Shown: positions 1 through 7,573 of the stretch, piece by piece | Position numbering within the stretch: the stretch's first letter is position 1 | Layout: each line of letters starts with the position of its first letter | Source: Pseudomonas donghuensis | GTDB lineage: Bacteria > Pseudomonadota > Gammaproteobacteria > Pseudomonadales > Pseudomonadaceae | DNA length: 64,000 bases | Assembly (NCBI RefSeq): GCF_000259195.1 | Contig: NZ_JH650772.1 | Span: 15,448 to 79,447 of the forward strand | Direction: 5' to 3' | Translations under genes and position numbers: made by a program | The notes under the pieces: generated by a model | Seen by the model: the letters and a program-made list of their open reading frames with translations, nothing else | Told to the model about the DNA's origin: nothing | Database searches by the model: none

Positions 1-157
1 GCAACTGGACGTCAATGAGCAGAACGCCCAGGCCCTTGGCTTCTACCTGCACCAGGGCTTTGAGGTGGTCGGCCGCTCGGAAACGGACGGCATGGGCCAG
101 CCCTACCCCCTACTTCATATGAGGCTAATTCGTACGCAGTCTGCCCGCTCCGGCTGA
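1..157 (+). CDS. GNAT-family N-acetyltransferase, C-terminal fragment
   Basis: Only the last 51 codons are inside the window; the gene is cut by the left edge. The visible part reads in frame from base 2 and ends in TGA at 155-157. It contains the GNAT C-terminal pattern of an Asn/Ala-rich helix followed by FYLHQGFEVVGRSE, where the FYxxxGF turn normally packs against the acetyl-CoA pantetheine. These proteins transfer an acetyl group from acetyl-CoA to an amine. The substrate cannot be told from this fragment. Confidence 0.75.
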   Translation, partial: QLDVNEQNAQALGFYLHQGFEVVGRSETDGMGQPYPLLHMRLIRTQSARSG

Positions 158-287
158 AGGCTTGTGTAATCTTCCTCTGAAATGCCGCGAAATAGCAGAT
201 TAATGGTCGGATCGACGAATGTTCCCGGCCCCAAGCCAGCCGGGGCAGTTACAATAGGCACCTTTCCCTGTGCCTACGGCTGTCGTC

Positions 288-998
288 ATGTCTGAACCCA
301 TTCGCCTTTCCAAACGCCTCATCGAACTGGTCGGTTGCTCCCGGCGGGAGGCCGAGCTGTACATCGAGGGCGGCTGGGTCACGGTGAACGGCACCGTGAT
401 CGACGAGCCGCAGTTCAAGGTCACCGAGCACAAGGTCGAACTGCGCCAGGGTGCCAAAGCCGAAGCCCTGGAGCCGGTCACCCTGCTGCTCAACCAGCCC
501 GCCGAACTGGACGTCGACAGCGCCTGTGCCAGCATCAGCGCCGACACCCTCTCGCAAGAGCACAGCTACAGCCGTCGCCCGCTCAAGGGCCACTTCGCCC
601 GCCTGAGCTGCGCCGCGCCATTGCAAGAAGGCGCCAGTGGCCTGCAGGTGTTCACCCAGGACTGGCGCGTGACCCGCAAGCTCAATGCCGACCTGGCCAA
701 GCTCGAGCAGGAATACATCGTCGAAGTCAGCGGCGAGATGATTGCCCACGGCCTCGAACGGCTGAACCGTGGCTTCAACTGGAAGGGCAATGAACTGCCA
801 AAGATCAAGGCCAGTTGGCAGAACGAAACGCGCTTGCGCATGGTCCTGAAGAACCCGCCCGCCGGGCTCATCAACCTGCTCTGCAGCAGCGTCGGGGTCA
901 CCCCGGTGAGCATGCGCCGGATCCGCCTGGGCGGCGTCGCCATGAGCAAGCTGCCACTAGGCCAGTGGCGCTACCTGGCAACCAGCGAAAGATTCTAA
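288..998 (+). CDS. RsuA/RluF-like RNA pseudouridine synthase family protein, catalytic Asp apparently missing
   Basis: 236 aa from ATG 288; an in-frame GTG at 270 would add six residues, and neither has a strong ribosome binding site. Residues about 4-60 form an S4 RNA-binding domain (RLSKRLIELVGCSRREAELYIEGGWVTVNG). The rest matches the RsuA-type fold, with LLLNQP in place of the usual NKP motif and LEQEYIVEV for the conserved Tyr strand. The family motif LDxxTxGL, whose Asp performs catalysis, reads LQEGASGL here, so Asp is replaced by Gln. Fold and RNA binding look sound; pseudouridylation activity is doubtful. It may be an RNA-binding relic or a structural factor. It precedes a DUF1456 gene by about 50 bp on the same strand. 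Confidence 0.8.
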   Translation: MSEPIRLSKRLIELVGCSRREAELYIEGGWVTVNGTVIDEPQFKVTEHKVELRQGAKAEALEPVTLLLNQPAELDVDSACASISADTLSQEHSYSRRPLKGHFARLSCAAPLQEGASGLQVFTQDWRVTRKLNADLAKLEQEYIVEVSGEMIAHGLERLNRGFNWKGNELPKIKASWQNETRLRMVLKNPPAGLINLLCSSVGVTPVSMRRIRLGGVAMSKLPLGQWRYLATSERF

Positions 999-1047
999 GC
1001 AACACGGCGCCGTCACCCGGGCGGCGCCCCTGAACAGGATTGTCCCA

Positions 1048-1509
1048 ATGATTCACAACGATGTACTGCGCAGCCTGCGCTACCTGCTGGACGTCAACGA
1101 CGCCAAGCTCACCGATATCATCAAGCTGACCGGCTTCGAGGTGTCCACTGCCGATATCGCCGCCTACCTCAAGAAGGAAGACGAAGAAGGTTTCGTGCGC
1201 TGCCCGGACGAGGTCATCGCCTATTTCCTCGACGGCCTGGTGATTTTCAAGCGTGGCAAGGACGACAGCCGCCCGCCGCTGCCGATCGAACTGCCGGTGA
1301 CCAACAACATCGTCATGAAGAAGCTGCGCGTGGCCTTCGAGCTGAAGGAAGACGACCTGCACGCTATTCTCAAGGCCGCCGACTTCCCGGTGTCCAAGCC
1401 GGAACTCAGCGCGCTGTTCCGCAAGGTCGGGCACAACAATTACCGCCCTTGCGGCGACCAGCTGCTGCGCAACTTCCTCAAGGGCTTGACCCTGCGGGTT
1501 CGTGGCTGA
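1048..1509 (+). CDS. DUF1456 (YehS-like) protein
   Basis: 153 aa beginning MIHNDVLRSLRYLLDVNDAKLTDIIKLTG. The protein consists of two similar halves of about 70 residues: LRYLLDVNDAKLTDIIKL near the start and LRVAFELKEDDLHAILKA near residue 90, each followed by a segment ending in RPC/RCP and a helix (LLRNFLKGL). This tandem arrangement is that of the DUF1456/YehS family, which has no established biochemical role. It overlaps the preferred start region of the next gene closely, so both are probably cotranscribed. The start has a GGAT-type upstream purine stretch. Family assignment is firm, function unknown. Confidence 0.85.
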   Translation: MIHNDVLRSLRYLLDVNDAKLTDIIKLTGFEVSTADIAAYLKKEDEEGFVRCPDEVIAYFLDGLVIFKRGKDDSRPPLPIELPVTNNIVMKKLRVAFELKEDDLHAILKAADFPVSKPELSALFRKVGHNNYRPCGDQLLRNFLKGLTLRVRG

Positions 1510-1516
1510 AGCGGCG

Positions 1517-2212
1517 ATGAACTACAGCGTCGCACCGATCGGCTACGTCCGCTCCTGCTTCAAGGAAAAATTCGCCATTCCGCGCCAGCCACAGCTGGCG
1601 CCGGCTGCCCGCGGGGTGCTGGAGCTGCTGCCACCCTACGACAACGGCGAGGCGGTGGCCGGCCTGGAGCAGGTCAGCCATGTCTGGCTGCTGTTCCTGT
1701 TCCACCAGGCCCTGGAAGACAAGCCACGGCTGAAGGTGCGCCCGCCACGGCTGGGCGGCAACAAGTCCATGGGCGTGTTCGCTACCCGTGCGACGCATAG
1801 GCCCAATGGCATTGGCCAGTCCGTGGTAAGGCTGGAGAAAGTCGAGGCAGGGCGCCTTTGGCTGTCTGGCATCGACTTGCTCGATGGCACGCCGGTGCTC
1901 GACATCAAGCCCTATGTCCCCTACGCCGACGCCGTGGCCGGGGCAGTCAACCAGATGGCCGACGCGCCGCCTGAGGCGATAGCGGTACACTGGAGTGATG
2001 CTGCCCTGCCCCAGGCCCGCGAGCACGCCTTGCGCCTTGCCGAGCCGCTGGTGGAGCTGATCGAGCAGTGCCTGGCCCAGGACCCGCGCCCCGCCTACCA
2101 GGTACCACCGCCCGAGCGCGTGTACGGGGTGAAGTTCTGGGATGTGCAGGTGCGTTGGCACTACCCGCAGCCGGATCAGATCCGGGTGCTGGAAGTGGTG
2201 ATGGACCTGTAG
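1517..2212 (+). CDS. trmO: tRNA (adenine-N6)-methyltransferase TrmO (TsaA family)
   Basis: 231 aa from ATG 1517, chosen because MNYSVAPIGYVRSCF is the typical family start; an in-frame GTG at 1502 would overlap the previous gene. TrmO uses S-adenosylmethionine to methylate N6 of the threonylcarbamoyladenosine (t6A37) of some tRNAs, in the cytoplasm. The beta-barrel core is visible: IGYVRS, a His pair in VSHVWLLFLFHQ, GVFATRATHRPNGIGQSVV and LDIKPYVPYAD, all conserved family blocks. A smaller C-terminal domain follows, ending in YGVKFWDVQVRWHY. Length is normal for proteobacterial TrmO (about 230 aa). Confidence 0.9.
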   Translation: MNYSVAPIGYVRSCFKEKFAIPRQPQLAPAARGVLELLPPYDNGEAVAGLEQVSHVWLLFLFHQALEDKPRLKVRPPRLGGNKSMGVFATRATHRPNGIGQSVVRLEKVEAGRLWLSGIDLLDGTPVLDIKPYVPYADAVAGAVNQMADAPPEAIAVHWSDAALPQAREHALRLAEPLVELIEQCLAQDPRPAYQVPPPERVYGVKFWDVQVRWHYPQPDQIRVLEVVMDL

Positions 2213-2251
2213 GTAGCGTCCTGCGCTTCATTGGGCCTGGCTGGCGAGCCA

Positions 2252-2357
2252 GTGGGAGCGGGCTTGACCCGCGATGAGGCCAGTACAGCCAGCACATCAG
2301 GTATCGCCTGGATTGCGACCGCTTCGCGCTCGATCGCGGGGCAAGGCCCGCGCCCAC
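2252..2357. repeat. REP doublet (inverted pair, REPIN-like)
   Basis: Two inverted Pseudomonas REP cores lie in the gap between trmO and fpr. The left core (from 2253) reads TGGGAGCGGGCTTGACCCGC and the right core (to 2356) contains GCGGGGCAAGGCCCGCGCCCA. They can pair as a long imperfect hairpin. The GCGGGCTTG(A/C)CCCGC core matches the copy at 37235-37285. Such elements are non-autonomous and spread by RAYT transposases; none is encoded here. Confidence 0.8.
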
Positions 2358-2391
2358 AAGTCCGCGGCATGCAGAGCCGCTACTTCAGGCA

Positions 2392-2422
2392 CAAAAAAAG
2401 CAGGCCGAAGCCTGCTTTTTTG
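2392..2422 (-). terminator. Intrinsic terminator downstream of fpr
   Basis: GCAGGC-CGAA-GCCTGC hairpin at 2400-2415 with an A-run on the left and a T-run on the right, so it can work in both directions. On the minus strand it lies just beyond the fpr stop codon. Confidence 0.85.
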
Positions 2423-2435
2423 TTTTCAGCGCCGC

Positions 2436-3215
2436 TTACTTCTCGACGAATGCACGCTCGATCAGGTAATCGCCTGGCTCGCGCATACGTGCCGAGATCT
2501 TCAGGCCGAAGCTATCGAGCACTTCGCTGGTCTCGTCGAGCATGCTCGGGCTACCGCAGATCATCGCGCGGTCGTCCTGCGGGTTGATCGGTGGCAGGCC
2601 GATGTCGCTGAACAGCTTGCCGCTGCGCATCAGGTCGGTCAGACGGCCCTGGTTCTCGAACGGCTCGCGGGTCACGGTCGGGTAGTAGATCAGCTTGTCA
2701 CGCAGGGCCTCACCGAAGAACTCGTTCTGCGGCAGGTGCTCGGTGATGAATTCGCGGTAGGCGACTTCGTTGACGTAGCGCACGCCGTGGACCAGGATGA
2801 CTTTTTCGAAGCGCTCGTAGGTTTCCGGGTCCTGGATGACGCTCATGAACGGCGCCAGGCCAGTGCCGGTGCTCAGCAGGTACAGGTGCTTGCCCGGGTT
2901 CAGGTCGTCGAGTACCAGGGTGCCGGTAGGCTTCTTGCTGATGATGATTTCATCGCCTTCCTTCAGGTGCTGCAGCTGGGAGGTCAGCGGGCCATCCGGC
3001 ACCTTGATGCTGAAGAACTCCAGATGCTCTTCCCAGTTAGGGCTGGCGATCGAGTAGGCGCGCATGAGCGGGCGGCCGTTTGGCTGTTGCAGGCCGATCA
3101 TCACGAACTGACCGTTCTCGAAGCGCAGGCCCGGATCACGGGTGCACTTGAAGCTGAACAGGGTGTCGTTCCAGTGGTGAACACTGAGGACACGTTCGTG
3201 GTTCATGTTGCTCAT
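2436..3215 (-). CDS. fpr: Ferredoxin--NADP+ reductase
   Basis: 259 aa starting at ATG 3215 (MSNMNHERVLSVHHWND); upstream in-frame codons do not look like coding sequence. The FAD enzyme exchanges electrons between NADPH and ferredoxin or flavodoxin and supports Fe-S repair under oxidative stress. Visible motifs are RAYSIASPNW for FAD binding (about residue 52), the GTGLAPFMSVIQDP nucleotide site (about 116) and MICGSPSML near the C-terminus, followed by the bacterial class-A ending YLIERAFVEK. It is divergent from finR over a 119-bp gap. In P. putida, FinR is known to be needed for superoxide induction of fpr, and the gene arrangement here is the same. Confidence 0.95.
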   Translation of the reverse strand: MSNMNHERVLSVHHWNDTLFSFKCTRDPGLRFENGQFVMIGLQQPNGRPLMRAYSIASPNWEEHLEFFSIKVPDGPLTSQLQHLKEGDEIIISKKPTGTLVLDDLNPGKHLYLLSTGTGLAPFMSVIQDPETYERFEKVILVHGVRYVNEVAYREFITEHLPQNEFFGEALRDKLIYYPTVTREPFENQGRLTDLMRSGKLFSDIGLPPINPQDDRAMICGSPSMLDETSEVLDSFGLKISARMREPGDYLIERAFVEK

Positions 3216-3309
3216 GTACGGGCTCCTGAAGAAAAACGCGGCGCTAAGCGAGAGCGCGATTGCGCAATAGTTTAGTGCCAGCGACAATATCTGTTAAATG
3301 AATTATCAA

Positions 3310-3322
3310 GATATGTCTTATC
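3310..3322. promoter_or_regulatory. Inverted repeat in fpr/finR intergenic region (possible FinR site)
   Basis: GATA-TGTCT-TATC inverted repeat located 12 bp before the finR start in the divergent fpr/finR promoter region. The spacing is compatible with a LysR-type operator, but the arms are only 4 bp, so the assignment is tentative. Confidence 0.35.
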
Positions 3323-3334
3323 GGTTATATAGAT

Positions 3335-4261
3335 ATGCGATTTACCCTTCGTCAGCTCCAGGTGTTCGTTGCCGTGGCCCAGTACCAAAGCGTCTCGCGG
3401 GCCGCCGGGATACTGGCGTTATCGCAATCGGCCGCCAGTACATCGATCACCGAACTTGAGCGCCAGTCCAGCTGCCAGCTGTTCGACCGCGCCGGCAAAC
3501 GCCTGAGCCTCAACGCCCTGGGCCATCAACTGCTGCCCCAAGCGGTAGCCCTGCTCGACCAGGCCAAGGAAATCGAGGACCTGCTCAATGGCAAGTCCGG
3601 TTTCGGCTCGCTGGCAGTGGGTGCAACGCTCACTATCGGCAATTACCTGGCCACCCTGTTGATCGGCAGCTTCATGCAGATCCACCCGGAAAGCCAGGTC
3701 AAGCTGCATGTACAGAACACTGCGCATATCGTGCAACAGGTTGCTCACTACGAAATTGATCTGGGTCTAATCGAAGGCGACTGCAACCACCCCGACCTGG
3801 AGGTCCAGCCCTGGGTTGAAGATGAGCTGGTGGTGTTCTGCGCGCCTCAGCACCCCTTGGCCAAACGCGGCCAGGCGAGCATGGAGGAGCTCACCCACGA
3901 GGCCTGGATCCTGCGTGAACAGGGCTCGGGCACCCGCCTGACCTTTGACCAGGCCATGCGTCACCACCGCTCCAACCTCAACATTCGCCTAGAACTGGAG
4001 CACACCGAGGCGATCAAGCGCGCGGTCGAGTCGGGCCTGGGCATCGGCTGCATCTCGCGCCTGGCCCTGCGCGATGCCTTTCGTCGCGGCAGCCTGGTGC
4101 CGGTGGAAACCCCGGAACTGGACCTGGCCCGACAGTTTTTCTTCATTTGGCACAAGCAGAAGTACCAGACTTCCGCCATGCGCGAGTTTCTCGAACTGTG
4201 CAGAAGCTTTACTGCCGGTGTCAGCCGCAGCGACGAGATCGTGCTGCCGACCATCGCTTAA
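3335..4261 (+). CDS. finR: LysR-family transcriptional regulator FinR
   Basis: 308 aa. The N-terminal winged helix-turn-helix is clear: MRFTLRQLQVFVAVAQYQSVSRAAGILALSQSAASTSITELE (residues 1-43), followed by a periplasmic-binding-protein-like effector domain (about 90-300). Divergent orientation to fpr and length match the P. putida FinR regulator, which activates fpr in response to superoxide and also influences sulfur metabolism. The 3' end overlaps the convergent dgkA stop codon by 4 bp. Family is certain; the specific name rests on synteny with fpr. Confidence 0.88.
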   Translation: MRFTLRQLQVFVAVAQYQSVSRAAGILALSQSAASTSITELERQSSCQLFDRAGKRLSLNALGHQLLPQAVALLDQAKEIEDLLNGKSGFGSLAVGATLTIGNYLATLLIGSFMQIHPESQVKLHVQNTAHIVQQVAHYEIDLGLIEGDCNHPDLEVQPWVEDELVVFCAPQHPLAKRGQASMEELTHEAWILREQGSGTRLTFDQAMRHHRSNLNIRLELEHTEAIKRAVESGLGIGCISRLALRDAFRRGSLVPVETPELDLARQFFFIWHKQKYQTSAMREFLELCRSFTAGVSRSDEIVLPTIA

Positions 4262-4623
4262 AGCAGGATCACCGCCCAGACCAGGCCGACCATGCTCAGG
4301 GCGACGAGCTGGGCGGCACTGCCCATGTCCTTGGCGTTCTTCGACAAGGGGTGGCGATCGAGGGAAATACGGTCGATCGCTGCCTCTACCGCTGAATTGA
4401 GCAATTCGACAATCAGCCCCAGCAAGCACACGGCGATCAGGATCGCCCGCTCGGCGCGGCTGACATCCAGCCAGAACGCCATCGGGATCAACAAGACGTT
4501 GAGCAGCACCAGCTGGCGGAACGCTGCCTCGCCGGTGAACGCGGCGCGCAGGCCATCGAACGAATAGCCGGCGGCATTGAAAATACGTTTAAGGCCGGTC
4601 TGGCCCTTGAAAGGCGACGACAT
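4258..4623 (-). CDS. dgkA: Diacylglycerol kinase
   Basis: 121 aa. It phosphorylates diacylglycerol to phosphatidic acid in the inner membrane, recycling the lipid by-product of membrane-derived oligosaccharide and LPS modification. The sequence has the compact three-helix membrane kinase layout: an amphipathic N-terminus with FKGQTGLKRIFNAAGYSFDGLRAAFTGEAAFRQ, transmembrane segments near residues 35-52, 57-75 and 97-118, and the signature LLNSAVEAAIDRIS at about 72-85 containing the catalytic Glu. Convergent with finR; erdR lies upstream on the same strand. Confidence 0.95.
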   Translation of the reverse strand: MSSPFKGQTGLKRIFNAAGYSFDGLRAAFTGEAAFRQLVLLNVLLIPMAFWLDVSRAERAILIAVCLLGLIVELLNSAVEAAIDRISLDRHPLSKNAKDMGSAAQLVALSMVGLVWAVILL

Positions 4624-4698
4624 AGAAGGTCACTTCATCCACTGAAAACGCTGCAGCCTAGTGTAGGCGGGGTTAAAAAAGCGTGAAGGCCAAAGGCC

Positions 4699-5349
4699 TT
4701 AACCGGCTGAAACCGATTCCAGTTGTTGCAGCAGCAAGGCGGCCTGGGTCCGGGTACGTACGCCGAGCTTACGGAAGATCGCCGTGACGTGGGCCTTGAT
4801 GGTGGCTTCCGAGACGCTCAGCTCGTAGGCAATCTGCTTGTTCAACAAACCTTCACAGACCATGGTCAGCACCCGGAACTGTTGCGGCGTCAGGCTCGCA
4901 AGGCCTTCACTGGCGGCCTTGGCCTCAGCAGACACATCGACTTTCTCGAAAGCCTGCGGCGGCCACCAGACTTCACCGTCGAGGACCTTCTGCACTGCGT
5001 CCTGAATCACTTCCAGGGGGCTGGACTTGGGAATGAAGCCACTAGCGCCGAATTCACGGGACTTCACCACGACCGCGGCTTCTTCCTGAGCCGAAACCAT
5101 CACCACCGGAATCTGCGGATACTGACCGCGCAGCAGGACCAGTCCGGAGAACCCGTAGGCTCCAGGCATGTTCAGATCCAGCAGCACCAGGTCCCAGTCG
5201 GCCTTTTCAGTCAGGCGGGTTTCCAGTTCGGCGATGCTTGCCACTTCAACCAGACGTACATCCGGGCCCAGGCCCAGGGTAACGGCCTGGCGCAGCGCGC
5301 TGCGAAACAGCGGGTGGTCATCGGCAATCAGGATTTCGTATGTGGCCAT
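4699..5349 (-). CDS. erdR: LuxR-type response regulator ErdR
   Basis: 216 aa from ATG 5349 (MATYEILIADDHPLFRSAL). The receiver domain covers residues 1-120, with the acidic DD pair near residue 10, the phospho-acceptor Asp in LLDLNMPG and the Lys in FIPKSSP. A LuxR/NarL helix-turn-helix follows at about 148-210 (LTPQQFRVLTMVCEGLLNKQIAYELSVSEATIKAHV). The order dgkA-erdR-DTW protein is the same as around P. aeruginosa erdR, whose product controls ethanol/acetate metabolism together with the sensor MxtR. No histidine kinase is adjacent here. Assigned by domain structure and synteny. Confidence 0.85.
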   Translation of the reverse strand: MATYEILIADDHPLFRSALRQAVTLGLGPDVRLVEVASIAELETRLTEKADWDLVLLDLNMPGAYGFSGLVLLRGQYPQIPVVMVSAQEEAAVVVKSREFGASGFIPKSSPLEVIQDAVQKVLDGEVWWPPQAFEKVDVSAEAKAASEGLASLTPQQFRVLTMVCEGLLNKQIAYELSVSEATIKAHVTAIFRKLGVRTRTQAALLLQQLESVSAG

Positions 5350-5609
5350 CGATCTAATGATCCTGTTCTGTGCAGGCGCAGGAAGGAAGAATAGGCGCCT
5401 GGCGGGCAACTCGGGGCTACGGCGACGCCGTATGCCCAACAGGCACATCGAGGCCAGGAAAAACAGCGTTTCAAGCCTTCGTCGTGCCCGAATCGGCGCC
5501 AAGGATGCCGAGCCCGGACCGGGTGGTCAAGTTCAATACCCGCCGCGCTCGCCGACCCTGGCCACCAATCTGCCCATTATGCAACAAAGTCCCGCGCCTG
5601 CCCCTTGTA

Positions 5610-6320
5610 CTATAGGAAGGTATGCAAACGCTGGTGCACGGTATCCTGCTCATCCAGCGGCAATTGATGCTTGGCACTCAGGTAATGGGTGGTAAACACA
5701 TCCAGGTAGGCGTCCAGCGCTTGCGCTGCGCGCTGATCGCCAGCCAGTTCCAGGCACATGGCCGCCACTTCGGCGGTGCAGAAGTGATCGTCACGCTTGG
5801 AGCGGCGCAGGCGATAGCGCGATATCTGCTCAGGTTGCAGGCTCAGCACCGGGAAGCGGTTGAGGTACGGGCTCTTGCGAAACATCTTGCGTGCTTCGGT
5901 CCAGGTGGCATCCAGCAGAATGAACAGCGGACGCTTGCCCGGCGTACGTACCACCTCGTTGACCACCCGCCCAGGCTCGACGAACTCGCCGGGGAAGACG
6001 ATGTAAGGCTGCCAGTACGGCTGATCGAGCAAGGCCAGCAGTGACTCGTCGACGGCCGTTCGCTGCCAGCCGAATGCCGAGGTGTCGGCAATCAGGTCGG
6101 CGATCAGCCAACCGGTATTGGTCGGCTTGAGTGGCTCGGTGTCATGCATCAACAGGCAAATGCCCGAGTCGGCCGGCACTTGCGGGCGCCAGGCGCACAG
6201 GCAATAGCTGAAAATGACCCGGCACTGCGGGCAGCGTGGCGCCCGAGAACCGCGGGCAACGAAGGGTTTGACACTGCGTGCCAAGCGTTCGGCGCGCAGG
6301 CGCGATACGGCATGGCTCAT
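5610..6320 (-). CDS. DTW-domain protein, probable tRNA-uridine aminocarboxypropyltransferase
   Basis: 236 aa from ATG 6320 (MSHAVSRLRAERLARSVKPF). The family transfers the 3-amino-3-carboxypropyl group of S-adenosylmethionine to tRNA uridine (acp3U). The N-terminus holds a zinc-type Cys cluster (CPQCRVIFSYCLC). The signature reads DATWTEARKM, fitting the DxTWxxA motif, and is followed by RSPYLNRFPVL-like and RYRLRRSKRDDHFCTAEV blocks. A HDTEPLKPTNTGWL segment matches the family HxxExxKPTNTG block. It lies 260 bp upstream of erdR on the same strand and in many pseudomonads has the same neighbours. Which TapT paralogue it is cannot be decided. Confidence 0.85.
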   Translation of the reverse strand: MSHAVSRLRAERLARSVKPFVARGSRAPRCPQCRVIFSYCLCAWRPQVPADSGICLLMHDTEPLKPTNTGWLIADLIADTSAFGWQRTAVDESLLALLDQPYWQPYIVFPGEFVEPGRVVNEVVRTPGKRPLFILLDATWTEARKMFRKSPYLNRFPVLSLQPEQISRYRLRRSKRDDHFCTAEVAAMCLELAGDQRAAQALDAYLDVFTTHYLSAKHQLPLDEQDTVHQRLHTFL

Positions 6321-6449
6321 GACTGGGCGCAACGTAAGCAAGAAAGGGATGGCACTGCACGGACTCGGCAAGACGGGAAACCCACGCAGTTTATCAGAGC
6401 CTGCTTACGGGTTGAGGGGAATTGCCGTGCAGCTATAGCGGCGACTCCC

Positions 6450-6455
6450 TATAAT
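6450..6455 (+). promoter_or_regulatory. -10 like element upstream of the exported-protein gene
   Basis: A perfect TATAAT hexamer about 100 bp before ATG 6556, in the gap separating two divergent genes. No good -35 hexamer was found at the right spacing, so this is a weak promoter call. Confidence 0.35.
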
Positions 6456-6555
6456 CTTCAACCTGTCGCTACCCGCTGGCATTGCCGTTGCGCCGTGACG
6501 GAACACCGTGCGCCGTTGTTGGTCCAATTGCCAGTTACCGAACCAGGAGAGATAC

Positions 6556-6972
6556 ATGCTGCGTTTCATCGTCCCGTCCCTGAGCCTGTTGCTCGCCCTG
6601 CCCCTGGCGGCCAATGCCGCGTCCAAGCAGGAATACGAGCTGAGCCAGATGCTGCAAAAAGTTGCCACGCAGAGCAGCGTGGGCACGCCGCGGGCGATCA
6701 ACGAAGACATCCTCGACCAAGGCTACACCGTTGAAGGCAAACAACTGATCAACCACCTCAGCGTACGCGCCAGCCACGCCCAGCAAATGCAGGCCAACCC
6801 GGACAAGGTTCGCGACCAGTTGGGCGCCAGCGTGTGCAAGAACAGCGGTTTTCGCCAGTTGCTGGCCAAAGGCGCGGTGTTGACCTATCGCTTCACCGAG
6901 TACAAGAGCAACCGCATGGTGGGTGAACAAGCGTTCAATGCCGCCAGTTGTGGCCTGACCGTCAAGAAGTAA
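6556..6972 (+). CDS. Small secreted protein of the PA3611-like quorum-sensing-regulated virulence factor family
   Basis: 138 aa from ATG 6556, which has a good AGGAGAG ribosome binding site. A Sec signal peptide is obvious (MLRFIVPSLSLLLALPLAANA, cleavage probably after residue 21). The mature part is about 117 aa with exactly two cysteines (SVCKNSGF and ASCGLTVKK), likely forming a periplasmic disulfide. Size, export signal, C-terminal pattern (LTYRFTEYKSNRMVGEQAFNAASC) and gene neighbourhood suit the family named after P. aeruginosa PA3611. The biochemical role is unknown, and quorum regulation is not shown by this sequence. Confidence 0.7.
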   Translation: MLRFIVPSLSLLLALPLAANAASKQEYELSQMLQKVATQSSVGTPRAINEDILDQGYTVEGKQLINHLSVRASHAQQMQANPDKVRDQLGASVCKNSGFRQLLAKGAVLTYRFTEYKSNRMVGEQAFNAASCGLTVKK

Positions 6973-6977
6973 CCGCC

Positions 6978-7178
6978 TTAGGCAACCCGCTCCCTGTCGC
7001 GCCGTTGTTTTTCATCGGCGCGCAGTTCGGCCACCAGGGCCTGGATGTACCGCGAGTGCCGCTCCCCTCCCCCCAACCGCCGCAGGCACTCCTGTTCAAG
7101 GCTCAGGTTATTGGCCTGGGCTGCACGCTCCAGCAACTGGTATAGCTGCTCGTCGAGCTCTAGATCAAGCCGTTGCAT
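6978..7178 (-). CDS. Small ribbon-helix-helix-like protein
   Basis: 66 aa from ATG 7178, supported by GGGAGG seven bases upstream. The N-terminus MQRLDLELDEQLYQLLERAAQANNLSLEQECLRRL has the beta-strand then two-helix pattern of Arc/MetJ-type (RHH) DNA-binding proteins, followed by a charged C-terminal helix (ALVAELRADEKQRRDRERVA). No partner toxin is encoded next to it, so a toxin-antitoxin role is not supported. It is convergent with the exported-protein gene, 5 bp apart. Confidence 0.6.
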   Translation of the reverse strand: MQRLDLELDEQLYQLLERAAQANNLSLEQECLRRLGGGERHSRYIQALVAELRADEKQRRDRERVA

Positions 7179-7573
7179 ATTGCAGCCTCCCTGCACCGCG
7201 ACTGTCGCTCTGAACTTCAGTTAACCACCCTCGCGCAATGATTGGATCCCAGCTGACGAGCGGTCTGTGCTTAAGCGCGGCCTGACGGCGTGTCTCGCTC
7301 GTATCATTCGGCATAAACGCGTGCCAGGGTCTAGATTGATAGCAACCACCCTTCATTTTTCGGGCAAGCAAAGGGGGTTGCCCAGCGACGCTTTGCGCAC
7401 ATGAAGAACAATAAGTTATATGGACCCATTACCACTGCACTGAGACCTTGCAGGTCTACTGCACTGCTCGGGGGTCACACTCGAGCCACGGCAGCCAGCG
7501 ACACATGCAGTGTCGCGGCCGGGCAGCCCATTGAAGCCCGGTCAGAGGTTTTGCTGCAGAAGGAGACGCTTGA
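7179..7573. other. 395-bp intergenic region between RHH-like and LOG-family genes
   Basis: Divergent promoter region. It carries the repeat-flanked palindrome at 7434-7466 and a GCAACC...GGTTGC inverted repeat around 7340-7390. A 77-codon plus-strand ORF (7401-7634) runs into the next gene in another frame and has no coding character. No tRNA or other RNA gene was recognised. Confidence 0.5.
7434..7466. promoter_or_regulatory. Palindrome flanked by 9-bp direct repeats
   Basis: ACTGCACTG, then the inverted repeat AGACCT-TGC-AGGTCT, then ACTGCACTG again, contiguous. It lies about 110 bp upstream of the LOG-family start. The symmetry suggests an operator or protein-binding element; no known regulator site was matched. 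Confidence 0.45.

Noticed and set aside
6978..7178. Toxin-antitoxin module
   Set aside because: The RHH-like protein has no adjacent small toxin gene on either side.
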